NCBI GenBank assembly: GCA_947846985.1
Contig: CANTUZ010000001.1
Span: 113,043,757-113,107,756 of the forward strand
Direction of reading: 5' to 3'
From: Fratercula arctica
Lineage: Eukaryota; Chordata; Aves; Charadriiformes; Alcidae
DNA length: 64,000 bases
Below the pieces are notes generated by a model. That model had not been told where the DNA came from. It did not search any database and saw nothing but the letters and a program-made list of their open reading frames with translations. Positions 1-13,200 of this stretch are shown piece after piece; the stretch's first letter is position 1, and each line of letters opens with the position of its first letter. Both the position numbers and the translations under genes were made by a program.

Positions 1-2202
1 ACGTGAGCTCAGCAACTCCGCTGGGTACCTGTCAGTGCATAATTGAAGGATTTCAGCAGTGCCCTAAGGTTTTCCTTAGGCACAGGGATTCGTGTTTCTG
101 ACGTTTGCTGTAGTTTTATATGGTAAGTTCACCCACAACTAGAGCTGGATACTGTTCCTTAAAAAATTGACAGAAATATCAGAAGCCAAATAACGGTGCA
201 GAGTGCCAGTGAGATTCATGGGTATTGTTGTAGTGGATTTTTGACATGTCTGTCTCGGCTGCAGAATTTATTCCAGTAGGGATCACCTTACAAGATGACA
301 CTTGATTTACATTACCTGATTTGTTCCATAATGGGGGAGATCAGAGTTGAGTCTTTGATTTCATTTTCACAGGGAACAATATATCTTTAATTTTAGAATG
401 GATGATCAGCGACTACATTCATAGAATAATTCAGGACATCATTTTGGCTACAGCAATTCACATTGCAGAGCAGTGTAATCATCATTCCCATCCTACTTTG
501 TCTGTCGCAGTCAGTAATGTTTCATCTAGGCTCATCTGTAGCTGTCTGTCTTGGGTCTACATAGACACACCGGGGCCAGATCCTCAAGTAGTTCCACAGT
601 TTTTTCCCCTCCTTCTCATTTCTCTGAATTTAAGCAGTCTCCAAGGAACTTTAAACTCTAAAGTGCCATTGAGGGAGACAAAGGCTTTTTTTGCCCCTTT
701 TTGGCTTTAATTCCCTTGACGTTTTATGTCAATTGGTAGAATTAGGAAGACAGATTTGCATATGAGGACTTCATTTTGTCTTCATTCCCTGGAGATCAAC
801 CTGGTTGCAGACTCTGCTAATTACTGCTGTAAAGCTCATGATCTAGATTTTACAGTAGGAGCTTCCCTGTGGTCTTCTACACAACTTTACAGTGTCTTTA
901 AGTTAGTATTAATCCATGTAGCTCTGATTACCTTCCTCTGCCTGTCTGTGAAATGAAATCTGCTGGTATTCTTAAATTGATAGGATTGTAGTTTTCTGTG
1001 CTAGAACTGTTTGAGTGTTGTTTTTTCTTTTAGTGGTGGTAGTGGGGGATTGTTTTATTTTGTTTTAATCTGTCACTGTTCAGTAATACTTTCCAGTATT
1101 CAAGTAGAGAAAATTAGATCTGCAAAGAAAGTTTCAAATTTAGGAAAGACTAGAGAAAGTATCAGGTCTGAGCATTTTTCTACAAAATAATTGTTATTTT
1201 GTTAAATTCAGATTTTTAGTTGAGGGTTAATAAGTGCTGTATAAGTGATATATAGTAAGTGATTGGTTTTTTCCTGCTTTCAGAATGGACCCCTTGGAAA
1301 TAAAGTAATCCAGTATGATTCTTGTCTATCAAGCATAGAGGGTTCAAAAGCATATTCAGTAAGTCAGCATTTGCAGGTACTTCATGACTGCACCTTTAAT
1401 AACTGGATTATAGAACTCTTTTTTTTTTTTTTTTTTGTCTTGTAGGGATTTTCTTAAATAGATTTCTTTGGCTCCAGCTTAATACTAATAACACCACGGG
1501 ATTGCTGGTCTGAGGACGAAACATTTTAAATTTCTAGCTAGTAGTAACATCCTTTTTCAATGAGGAAGTTAACCCTTAGTACAGAGGTAATTTGTTGGGC
1601 TTTTCAATAACCCTGAAGATCTAAGTTGCCAGAGCTTCCCAAACTCTGTTGTTGTTATTATTATTTGTGACCATGATGCTGTAATTCAGTGTTGATGCAA
1701 AAGTTTTCCTGGGGGTACCCTACAAGTAGCAAAAGCAACTGAGAACAGATCACAACCACCTAGAACACGATTCCGGATCATGTGATAGCTCATCTGTACG
1801 TACTGACAGTGAAGAGCTGGCAGGCTCCCTTCTCTCCAGCTCCTCCCTTTCTGTTGTTCTAACTGGAAACATTTTCACTGATGCAATCAAAGGTTTTTAA
1901 ATTCTTTGTTGTTCTGGGAAAAGACATGCTCATGGGAGGGCCCACTCAGGACAGCACTCATTTCCAGAAGAGACCGAATTAATCTGTCAATATTTTAACA
2001 ATAGCAGGTAAGACTTATCTCTATGGATGGATAGTCCTCAAACAGTTGTCTCGAGTACAGTTCAGCAGGCTGCTACTCAGGATATCAGTTGTTAATTATA
2101 AAAAAGCAATTTAAAAGCCAAAAAGGAGGAGAGGAATGCTAGAAACATTTTTTTTTTTTGTTTTATTTTTCTGTAGTATTATGATACAGGTAAAAGCTGT
2201 AT

Positions 2203-2785
2203 GAATCAGAGAATCATAGAATAGCTGAGGTTGGAGCTCTGGAGATCATGTAGTCTAGTGGCCCTGCTCAAGCTGGGTCAGCCAGAGCAGGTTGCCCCAG
2301 ACCGTGTCCAGTCAGGTTTTAAATGTCTCCAAGGATGGAGATTCTGCAACCTCTCTGGGCAACCTGTGCTGGTGTCTGGCCACCCTCACAGCAAAATAGT
2401 TTTTCCTATGCTTAAGTTGAATTTCCTGCATTTCAATTTGTGCCCATTGCCTCCTGGCCTGTCAGTGTGCACTACTGAGAAGTGCCCGGGTCCATCTTCT
2501 CTACTGCCCTCATCAGGTAATTATGAACATTGATGAGATCCCCCTAAACCTTCTCCAGGGTGAACAGTCCCAGCACTCTTAGCCTCTCCTTACATGACAG
2601 ATGTCCCAGTCCCTTAATCGCCTTTGCGACCCTTTGTTGTACTCCAGTATGTCCCCGTCTCTTTTGTACCGGATGAGCCCAGAACTGGACACAGTACTGG
2701 CCACAGGTGTGCCCTCAGTAGAGCTAAGCAGAGGGGAAGGATCATCTCCTTGGATCTGCTGGCAACGTTGTTCCTAATATGGCTG
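2203..2785 (-). mobile_element. CR1 LINE, 3' fragment, antisense to CADM2
   Basis: Read on the + strand it begins with the complement of the CR1 terminal octamer repeat (atcatagaat near 2213) and then a ggttgga motif. It runs through the CR1 landmarks in reverse order: gtttgtgccc-type text near 2438, the gcattgatgagatc-like stretch near 2530, the gaactggacacagtactgg match at about 2684, and a gatctgctggcaac match near 2753. It is the 5'-truncated 3' end typical of CR1 copies, covering the C-terminal reverse-transcriptase tail and the 3' UTR. Divergence is moderate and it has no intact ORF. Family assignment is from memory of the CR1 consensus; the subfamily was not determined. Confidence 0.9.
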
Positions 2786-5019
2786 AGGAAGCTGATAAGT
2801 GTAAAGTAATTTAAATTTGAAATTGTCACATTTTTGCACTTCTGTTACAGAAAGATAAAGTGTATTTTGGAGTTTATATTTGGGAATATAAAGAAATAAA
2901 TTAATTGTATGTACTCTTCCCTTTTGAAGAGTTACTAATCAGTATTCCCGATGTATATTTCATATGCAATTGGTTTAGCCCATTCTTATTTTCTAATTTC
3001 TTTCAGTGGCCTCATTCTCATAGAGAAATTATCTATGACACACAGGAAACAAAATTATTTTACTACAGAAAACAAGAAAAGTGTTACTAAAAGCGATTCC
3101 AACACGTTTTTTTAACAATTAAAGATTGATGGGGAGAAGAGGAAGAGACTAGATGGAGGAACAAGTGGAGTCAAAGACAGCTTATTCCAAGGATTGGCAA
3201 CACCTATATATGTGTGCAGTTACAAAAGCTTTCAAAGAAAAAGAAGGAAGGAAGATGAAGAACAAGAGAAATAAAGAGTGAGGAAAGGATGGGATCAGTG
3301 AGACAGGACAAATATTTTCCAACAGACAAGCGTCTGTTGGAAAAAAAACATTTATTGAATATACTAAATGTTGCTATAGGAGAAAAAAAATGAAATATAA
3401 AATTTAATTCAGTAAGTTTTGGTTGAAGAATTTGAAAACATCCTGATTAAAGGAGGCCAAGAGGAAGTTCTGGGGAAAGCATCAAACTTGGCAAATAGAG
3501 TTTGCAAGCAAAATGGAAAACAGAAGAAAAAATGCTGCTGTTATTGAAAGTGGTAGTGTTAAAATATCATTGTGTACCAGAAGAAGTGGATTTGATATCT
3601 GGAATGTTTCCAAAACTGTTGATTTGACCAGGAGATGAGTAAGATGGGAGAGGGGATTCGGGTGTATATACAACAGGTTTCTTTTTCTAGGTACTTTTTA
3701 AAATAGAGGTCTTAAATTCTGTGCCTGGAGAAGAGGAAAAAGTAGTTGAATCCTAGGTAAAAAGGAGTTAAGTGAATCAGCTCTGAAGTGAAAGCGGGAG
3801 AGAGAAGGAGGAATAAAGGACACAGTATAATTAAAAATGGGATGTTATAACTTAAATACCAAAAACGTTCATGTATCCAGTGTTGCAGATTGTTACTGCA
3901 GCACTCTTTATTACATTAGATGCTGTGAACATATTATCATCCAAATGTGCAATTAATGTCCTTTGACGGGCACTTTATCGACAAGTCCAAGAAAGAGTAC
4001 AGTAACATTTACTGCCCTGAAGGCCAGATACCTTCTTTGCTTGTACCACGTCTCAGGCAGCTTATGAAGCAGAGTTGGAAGTCGCTCTTGATCCATTATA
4101 TACAATTCAGTAGTACACAGTAAATTCAGAAATTCTTCTTAGACTGTATCTCCAGTACTTAAGTGACTTACAGTCTATTAAAAATAGCCACAAAAAGCAG
4201 TCAACAGTGGAATACCTCCTTGCAATTTTTAAGTATTCAATGCTTCCTTTGATACGGCAATCATGATATACAAATCTATCCTTCAAAAGTAATCAACTGA
4301 AGACAGGTTAGTTCTGGTGGTTTCTTGGTGAGTCTTCAGACTATAGTAGTTAAGAAAAGAGCAGTATGAGAACCAGTATTATTAATCATCAGTTGCAAGT
4401 GTGAAGGGTAAGTAGCATTCTCTACCTATGTAGTTGTAAATGGTAGCTACTCTATATATTGTTTTTCAAATTAATGTCTTCATTCCTTTACCTAATGCTA
4501 CAATTTGAACTGCAGAAGGAAACAACCAGAAGTATATTTTTCCCCAACTCTTAAAATAGAAAATACCTGCAATAAATGTTTAAATGAAAAAGCCAGGATG
4601 CATTCAGCTGGTTTTTGTCTAGACATATAAGTTAAGCATGGACAGGTTTCTTCTCTTATACTGAAATATATCTGGTGTATGTGAATGGCCTTGAAAATGT
4701 CAGCTATTGGGGATGAATGCTACCAATGATAGCATGATACAATGAATCTATTACTGTCAGTACCTACTGTTTGTTAAATAATGCATGTATTCATAGTAGA
4801 GTTTTTATTCAGTGCAACTATCAGTACTTAGTATGCTATTGTATGTCAGATATTTGTTTTATTTTTCCAAATGATATTCCGTAGTACTTGGTGAATGTGT
4901 CTGGCCACCACTCTGGATTCCAAATATTATATTGCTGCACTTGTGAGGTCACCACATTCTTGGAGTATAGCTGCACAAGAAGTGTATTTGCACAAACTAG
5001 GTGTACCCTAGAAAAGCTA

Positions 5020-5056
5020 TTTTTTCTCTTTCTCTCTCTTTTTTTTTTTTTTCTTC
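5020..5056 (+). repeat. Pyrimidine-rich low-complexity tract
   Basis: A run of T and C only, with a tctctctct core followed by a T run. No splice acceptor with a supported exon follows it. Confidence 0.8.
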
Positions 5057-5257
5057 ATTGACTGTGAAGGGGAGAGACAAGCAGCCTCTTCTGAGGAACT
5101 CAAATCCGAAGCCTCCATGAGGGAGGAAATAACTTAGGAAAAGCTAAAGAAGATTAATCTTTGTGAATAACCACCAAAGGGGTTTTTTGTTGGTGTTTCA
5201 GGATTGGTTACATTCCTGAATTTTGTGATATGCAGATTCTTTACCCCAAAAACATCT

Positions 5258-5515
5258 AGAATCACAAGATCACAGAATGTTTCATGTTGGAAAGGGCCTC
5301 TGGAGGTCACCTAGTCCAACTTTTTTCTCCAGCTATATCCAGTTAGAGCAGGTTTCTCAGAAAATTAGAGGTCTTAGAAAATTCTGCTGCCAAGTTTTTC
5401 CTTTGAACTTGGATTAAGCTCATTATTTGCTTCTTCTCCATGCTAAACAATCCCAAGTCTCTCAGTCTCTTCTTGTATAAGAGATGCTTCAATCCCTTAA
5501 TTATCTGTTTCCATC
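5258..5515 (-). mobile_element. CR1 LINE, short diverged 3' fragment
   Basis: The left end shows the degenerate terminal repeat (agaatcacaagatcacagaa). It is followed by a match to the CR1 sequence around gttggaaagggcctctggag and tagtccaac, then the later ctgctaaacaatcccaa-like and agagatgcttcaatccctta-like landmarks. The stretch between about 5360 and 5430 is eroded or partly deleted relative to the consensus I remember. It has the same orientation as the copy at 2.2 kb but is more decayed, so the insertion is probably older. Confidence 0.82.
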
Positions 5516-6167
5516 ACCATTTCTCACTAATAGTTTCCTTCACAGCACACCAGCATCTGGAAAACTAAGACAAATCCCACAAAAGAGGAAGCATCTGCGT
5601 ACTTGTGCTTCAGAGGCAGATTGTCTGCTGCTAGGCTGTATGAGAGACATCATAAAATTTTAAAGGGCTCTATCATAAAAGACATTAAAACCACCAAAGA
5701 GCTTTCTGAGAATCCTCTCTGGAATTGCACTAGACTCATCTAAGATGTCTCCTGATACTTTGTTCCATATTTCAGTTCCCTCAATAGTGAGATCCACGAG
5801 ACATCACTAACATCTTCAGTATTGACATATACATTAGTATTTGACTCTACATTGGTACTGGAATCAATTGCTAGGTTGATTGCAGGTACACTCATCAATT
5901 GTTGATGATTTCTTTGCAGTTTTGTTCAGGTTCTGTAATATTTTCAAGGCAGTGACCTGTTCTTAATTGGCCTCTGGAGGAAGCTGTCTTGCTCCACTGG
6001 CTGCAGCAGGAGTTTAGGGAGTTTGTCTTCTTCATGTAGTTGGGAAAAAGGGGTGTTCCTATTGCATGTCTAGTAATGTAGACATCTGCTACAGGAAGAA
6101 CAATGTTAATTTATGTATCTACATGAATGATCAAGAAGTGAAGAAAGAACAGGAGCATCTTATAGCT

Positions 6168-6215
6168 TTTCTCACTTAGAGAGAGATCTCTCTTAGATCA
6201 TTAGTAAGTGAGAAA
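6168..6215. repeat. Nested inverted repeat (11-bp arms around a 14-bp palindrome)
   Basis: The arm TTTCTCACTTA at 6168-6178 pairs with TAAGTGAGAAA at 6205-6215. The 26-base loop contains the perfect palindrome AGAGAGATCTCTCT at 6180-6193. The whole can fold as a two-tier hairpin. It is not part of any repeat I recognise. Confidence 0.85.
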
Positions 6216-7304
6216 GTCTCTCCAAATTCTGCTGAGAGAATGTGTTTGAATAGGACTGCACTCTAGAAATCAGAAGACTGTGACATTCCACGAAATATGA
6301 AGCGATACCATAAACATGACATAAGTAATGAGTATTACTTATTTGTGCCACTAAATACATTTTCAGTACGATGGGATCATTAAGTTTATCATCTAGTGAA
6401 TGAGCAGAACTGTTATGTTGCCATCTACAAGGTTAGAGAAATACAGGTATAATTCAGTTCTGCAGCTTCCTTAAGACATGGTCAGCTGCAGACATATATG
6501 AAAAACATATTGCATATGGGCAAGTTTGAGGAGAAACTGGATTTCCAGCAGTGCTGAGTGTAAATTTTGGCCGAGTTGTTCTGTGTTCCCTACCCTTTAG
6601 GATTCCTTGCATTCAAAGCTGACTAAAGCCAGGGCATGAGGGTCACCAGCAGTGATTGTAAAGGGCAGTCTCTTGAAGAGGAAAAAGTGAGTATACTGTA
6701 ACTGACGTTCTTTAAAATACATAGACTGTCTTGGTAGAGCTCTGTGCTGTTTGGCTAGACAGTTTTTAATACATAAACAACCTTAACTCTGCCTTGGTCA
6801 GTAATCATTTAAGTACTGTTAACACAATGATTCCTATCAACATCAGTAGCACGAGGAAAAATTGTCTGGTCTGGTATTCACAGAAAAACAAACTTGAAAA
6901 TCTGTGTACCTTTATTTTAGTTTGCGAGAGGATTAGTATTTTTTTATCCCTTCTACTTCATTAAAGTAATCTAATATTTCTCACTTACAATGAACTCTCA
7001 TTTAGCCTGAAACATACTGGTTTGTGTTTTCAGTATTACCCTCAAAGTTATAGAAAAAAAATATATTTCAGACTTCTATCAGTATTTTCTTAGGTAGATG
7101 TGAGCTGTTATTACAGCTCTCCATTGTATTATTTTCATTTTCGTAGTATTACTTATGCAGTAGTATTCCATCAGTAGACCTTCAGAAATTACCTTCCCAA
7201 CTGAGAGCATGTTTCTATCTGTAATTTACAATATATGACACAGTATTATATATGCAGTTTTGGAGTATTGTAGCATTATTTTTTCCTTTTACCATAATTG
7301 CCAG

Positions 7305-7560
7305 GATCAGTACAACCCAGAATAGGATTCATCTTTTTAGAGTGGTGCTGCATTTGAATGTATAGTTAAATAATTTCCTCTGTAATCCTCAGGGCTTCTT
7401 TCCTGCGTTACTGCTTTCAAAATATCAGTCTCCAACTTGGTGTCTAAGATTATCATTTCTACCAATTACTTTTATCTATTGAATCTCATTTATTTTAATT
7501 CTGTCCATCTCTAAGCTTGCCAGGTCATTTTGCAATTTTAATTTTTGCAGCTGCATATTT
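7305..7560 (-). mobile_element. Ancient CR1-like LINE fragment
   Basis: The stretch acccagaataggattcatc near 7316 resembles the antisense CR1 motif that ends in attggccttctt. Further on, ttgaatctcattt and gcttgccaggtcattttgca, near 7490-7540, match the antisense segment that normally encodes the reverse-transcriptase C-terminal region. Divergence is high and only landmarks remain, so the boundaries are approximate. It could belong to a related L3-type family. Confidence 0.55.
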
Positions 7561-10500
7561 GAGAAGTATGATTTTTAAAGATTTTCTAGGCTGCTGTGCT
7601 GTGGCACATGTCCAGTTGCATTAGTATAATAGGAAATCTTGTAATTCCCCATTGCAGAAGGAACCAGATGAGCAGACCTTGTAAGACAACATTTCATCCT
7701 GACTAATGTGATTTTTGTTTTATTTTTGGAAGTACAGTTAAACATTATTCCAACACGATAAAACAACAGAGCATCTTCATAGTTCAAAACTTGTATGTTT
7801 TGGATGGATTTGAAACTTAAAATTCTTATGTGAAAGTGAGGCAGCCCTCAGACCTTCTAAGACAATAAATGTCATTCTTATGATTCTCAAAAGACAAGAA
7901 GAACATAAGTGCAGTGTCTCTTTAATACCAGAAATAGGCATTATAAACACCCTAGAAGGCAAGTTCTCTTTTTGCATATTGCCATGTTTCTTGAGTGCTC
8001 TGAAAGAGAGAAACTGAAGAGAATACAGAAAATTATTGTGAGAGAAAATGTAGCTCAATGCAGAAAATCTGGCACGCAGGAAGGTTTTACCGTATTTATT
8101 CCATTCATGAAGGGCATGTAATCGTCCTGGCCTTCTTTTGTCAGTTGCCAACAGCTGGAGAAACCTCACTTAGCAGACGCGTTCAAGATCATAAGTCATT
8201 GTAAGTCACCTTAAACTGTTTTGATATTATCCAGATTGCAGGAAATGGAGCATTGTTGTCATTTCACTGAAGAAATGACCCTGCTGTATGCATTTTCCTC
8301 ATGATCATCTAAGACTGTTCTTTAAATACAGCCTGCCCTGATAGGTAATAGATATCGTTGTATGGACAGGTTCTGGGTCCCCAGCTCTTCGGCCTTTTGA
8401 AGGCAGTAAGCAAGCACAGAGAAGCTGCTTCCGTTGGTGAGACTGTCAGCACCTCTGCTAATGACGGGAGTTTGCTGTACTCCTAGACATATGCATTATC
8501 CAACGTGCAAAAAATCTGAAAAATATAAAAAAGGAGAAAGCAACTTGCTGTTGAACATTGTTCTCTAAATAAGCTAATCACATATTTCAGTGGTATTTCT
8601 CAGCTGAAAGCAATCTAGTCTTTTCTTATTAGATTGCAAGCCAGGGCATAAAGTAGAAGATGACCAGATGATTAGAGGTAGAAGAAGTATATTCCTATTG
8701 ACCCCGTGATTTCTTCCTTTTGATTACCAAGTACTTTAGAAGAGTTCAAAGGGAAATAGAAATGCATTGGAATGAAAGTAAAACTAATCTCCAAGGGTTA
8801 TTATGTTGTTCTTCCATTTCAAAAACCTGACTCAGCACCTTCTACAAAACTCAGTGATGCCCTGAATTTATTCAGTAAGTACATGAATGTGTTCGAAAAT
8901 TCAGTAAGGTTGAAGTATCCACAGCATCCGAGTGACACAAAACTGTGAAAGATGCTGTTTGGAATGCCTTTCTGAACTCATCTGTGTTACTAATCACTTT
9001 CCCAATGGGAAAAAAAGATCATCATGTATCTGCAAATTGGCTAGAATACTGTTCCACAACCAATTAGCCAAAGTCCACAGTGTTGTGACCTTCAGTTTTT
9101 GTTATTTCCGCTAATTTTACTTAGAAAAGATGTCACCTTTAAAGGACTCCAATGGTACCTACGTCAGCCAATCTAATAGATTGTATAGAAACCTCTAATG
9201 TATTACCAAGTGCTTGTGAAAGTAGACTCAATTTCAATGTTTTTGGCCCGGTACTGAAATCTGTCATGACTGCAGACTAATTAAGAGATCATCTATCTTT
9301 CTGGCCTTTGGAGTCTGTTGGAATCATGACCAGCTAGTGATAAGAGCAAAAGTGATAGTTTCACAGAAGCAAAGCTATGGAGTTCCTTTCCAGTCAGAGG
9401 TAAAAATGGCCTCACCGCATGCAGAAATAGAAATAGAAAGCACACGATTTCTAAATATCCACAGTGCCACCCTAGCCTTGTATCCCGCCTTGTATGAAAG
9501 TAATCAAATTGCATGACTGGAAATGAAAGAGGCAGAAAAAGGATTTTCTTTCCACATACAAATAATTGAGAAGTTTTAAAATATTAGGAGCTCAGATACC
9601 GTACAAGTACCTACTAGATAGGTAAGGCATCACTAGAATAACGGTGTATCAGTTGGAAATGGACAAACTGTTAATATAGCAACAGACTAATGCGTACATG
9701 ATTTTTTTTAAAGGAAATTGCAATCTTTTGAAAGGGAATATGAAGGCTGAGAAAACTAGACAAAGAACAACAGTAGTAGTTTTATTTTTTCAATTTACTC
9801 CCCTCTTGTCTCTTTTTTTCTTTCCCTTGTGGTGGTGATCTGTGGCCTGACAGATTTTGGTGCACAACTGTTGGCAAGTGCTGTAGATCATCCCTATAGA
9901 CCTCTTGGTATATTGAATTCATTAGGAACAGAGCAATAGGCCATCTAAAGGATATCCAGAAATAAAATATAAATCCCTTGAAATCTATTTCAGATTTGAT
10001 GATGGTACTGCATTCAGAAAGTTGGAATCTGAAAATCAGAGGGATTGTTTCAGTTTCATAAGTATTAAATTTGTGGGAGTTTAGCATGACCTGTAGAGTA
10101 TCAGAAATCTTTCTGGTTCCAACTGATAGTTACATTATTCCCATGACAGAGGGAACAAGTCTAACGTAAGGAAGAAAATTTTGTTGAGTGAATCCCAGGA
10201 TAGCAGCATATGTCAAGTTAGTATTGTCAAAACATCTGCAAATTACTCTGGAGGATTCGTAGGGTTTGTTGTTTGTTTTTTACCCATTCTTCAGATACAC
10301 AACACCAAATACTTGTAAAATGTAGTCACTTTAGAGAAGTAAGATTAGGGATGGTGCGCTCTGGCTACTGCGTATAACAGGTCCTACTGCCTTTTCCACC
10401 CAGCATGAAATGTGGATTTTTTTCCATGACAGTGTGAATTTCTGAGTTTCTTTTCTCTCTTTGATAATATTCTATTGCAAGATTTCACTATGTGACTACA

Positions 10501-11587
10501 TATGATCATTAGATTATTTTGTGCAGAAAATAAAGTACAGCTTTTTGTGATTGTGAACAAGGAGACCAGTTTATTGCAATGGTCATCAGTCTCAAAAATT
10601 GCTAATTAATGCAGCTGAAATACATGACTATCTTTTACTCATAGTAATCTAAACTATGCAAATTATCAAGGTTGCTGGTTTCTGTGTCAGAAAACACTCT
10701 GAAAAGAAATCTTTTCCACAGAAAAAGAGAATGACAGGTAAAATAAATGAAGCGTGTCTGCCTAGGAACAAGTATTTTATTCATAATTATTTCATACCTT
10801 GCAAATTAAGTACATCATATCTGCCTGGGAATTACAGAAAATGGAAATAATATACTTAGGGCATATTGGAATTTACTATGTTGTTGCATTTTATATTTTT
10901 TATAAGCGCTTGCAACATAAGAATCCAGGAATGAAACATCAGTAGTGGTATTCTTTGTTACTGTTTGGCATAGGTGTGTTTCCCAGAAGTCAAATACATA
11001 TTCCGCTTATTTACCCTTTTCTAGCATCTCTGTATCATGCAAAAATGTAGATATGCAAACTATTGGTTAGGTAATGATTCAGGAACGTAGGTGAACATCC
11101 CGAGGAAGAGGCCAAAAAGCTGTTAAGCTTCTAACAAAGTGAAATGGTAAAAAAGAAAAGCTTCCAGAGAAGGCTCTGAAAGAGCAGGCAGAGGTAGGAG
11201 CGAGGCTAGGAAACCCTGCGAGTCAAGTAAGGACGGAGCTTGTAGGCTCTTTAAGGAAAAAGCCGCCTTTTCTGTGCTCACCTGGGCTGTCTAGTCACTA
11301 CCACAATACAACTCATAAATACCATTCAGAAACTCCCCGTGGAATACAAATGGAGCTATTAGTATAACCTTCTTAAAAAGCGGAGGAATAAATACTGTCA
11401 CCTGAGTACAATACCGCAGCTGTATTTTACTATGAGACACTTTAAAGAGAACCCAGTGTTTCCTGTTAACTTCTGTGGGGAGCTGGAATTACTTACTGCG
11501 TTTGTATTGAACAATGCATGGACATTGGACATTTCATCATGCAGGAAATCTGTTTATTGGTGTGTACCAAACTCCAAATTCATGCAG

Positions 11588-11621
11588 AACGTCCCCATAC
11601 GTGGGGGGAACGTCCCCATAC
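11588..11621 (+). repeat. Short tandem duplication
   Basis: The 13-mer AACGTCCCCATAC occurs at 11588-11600 and again at 11609-11621, a spacing of 21 bases. It is probably a local replication-slippage duplication. Confidence 0.85.
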
Positions 11622-13130
11622 ATACAAAACTTTTTCTTTTCAGCTGTTAATAAGAGAGAACATTTTGTATTTTATTTATGGTACTTTGTTTAACCTACTA
11701 TGGTAGAGCCTTGAGTTGACTTGAACCTTATGGTAAAATTGCCCTGTTTGGGACAATTCTCACTTCACAGAAAGATCAATGGAAAAGCTTACAGAAAGCT
11801 TTTGAAGCTCTCCTTTAAATAGAGAATAATAAACTAGATGAGATCCCTCTTTAAACAAGTAGAACTTGGATCTGCTGAAAGGGATAAAATACAGAGTACT
11901 GTAAATAAATCATCATCCTTTCCACCAGCTCTTTGGAGAGTATGTCTGCTTCAAACTTTTGTTTGCCAGTTGATACCTTTCAGTAGCTGGCTTCTGTTCA
12001 GGCTCCATGGGCTTCTTTGCTCCATCAGCCAGACTTGGCAAGGGTTTACTCTCTGCCACATGCAAGAGTCCTGCTCCACTCAGTCTCTGTGCCTGGAGAT
12101 TGCTACCTGGCTAGAAGCACTCCTGGCTTCTCCAGTACTGCCAACTGTTCATTTGCTCCCAGAGGGTTGCCCCTGCCCCAGGGTGAGGGAGCCAGGACTA
12201 GACAGTTAGGCACCCGCTTTTTCTCTTCACCCTTTTAGCAAAATATACCTAACACAGAAAATGGAAACAAACCAGTTCTGGCATCCATCACAGCTATCAG
12301 CTTCATAGGAGGAATCGGTGTCTTTCTAAACAGATAAGGATATAGACATAGATGTAGAAATAAAGTTTGAAAATAAGATTCTGAAAAGACTCCATGTAAG
12401 TGCTAGCCTTGTCTAAGCAATAGAGGTAGAGTTTTCTCACTGGTTTGCTCTCAAATTGGCCTAGACAGGAAAGCTCACAGATGCTTAGGTTTGAAATTGA
12501 TGGCACAGATAATTAATTGCATTTAGACTTACCACTTATAAAAACGCTTCTGACAAACAGCTTTCCCAAGGAGGAGTATTCTGTCAGAATTTTTCAAAAA
12601 GGCTTTGTGTTGGTATTTCCATTACAAAACTCTTTCTTTCTGTTCTTTCAATAAAAATTCACTCTAGGCTGAAACATGGAACATCTGATCTCAGCTCTTG
12701 ATCAGTCGTTGTTTTTACCAGTTTTCCAGAAAATCGACTGAGCTGAGGTTTTTTTATGTTGTGCAAAGGTTAAAAAAGGTGTGGGGAGGAGGAAATGAGG
12801 GAGGGTAGCAGTAGGTATATGGTTGATGCAGTTGGTTTTTATTTCAATTATTTTTTTCCTCTACCAGTAGGATCGAAATGGTGTGCTATTGGAATCATCT
12901 GTAAACCATTTTTTCTCTAGTGGAATTCATTACAGTTCTTTTTAGTGCATGAAATTCTGCACATTGCCCGATCTATGGGAAAATATTTCGACACTTACAT
13001 AGATATTTATCATGAGGCAGTAGCAACTGAAAATTATAACAAAATTAAATACCACGTAAGATGATATATTGCATTATTTTTTACATAATTTCTGAGTTAG
13101 GGGAGGCAAAAATCACCACTTTCAAATTAT

Positions 13131-13200
13131 GGGGTGCTGAGGGTTTGGGTGTTTTTGGGTTTTTTTTTGGTTGCTTGTTTGGTTTTGGGTTGGTTTTGGG
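13131..13200 (+). repeat. G/T-rich tract with six G-runs
   Basis: Runs of three or more G occur at 13131-13134, 13141-13143, 13147-13149, 13157-13159, 13187-13189 and 13198-13200, separated by T-rich loops. The first four have loops of 6, 3 and 7 bases, meeting the usual G-quadruplex pattern. The G-rich strand is the sense strand of CADM2, so the structure could form in the pre-mRNA as well as in DNA. Confidence 0.8.

Noticed and set aside
2231..2829. Open frames on both strands at 2.2-2.8 kb
   Set aside because: They are translations of the CR1 3' fragment, mostly untranslated region in the element itself.
7777..8169. Antisense open frame of 130 codons
   Set aside because: No signature of a known protein, no Kozak or splice context, and it overlaps an unrelated + frame. 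Consistent with chance.
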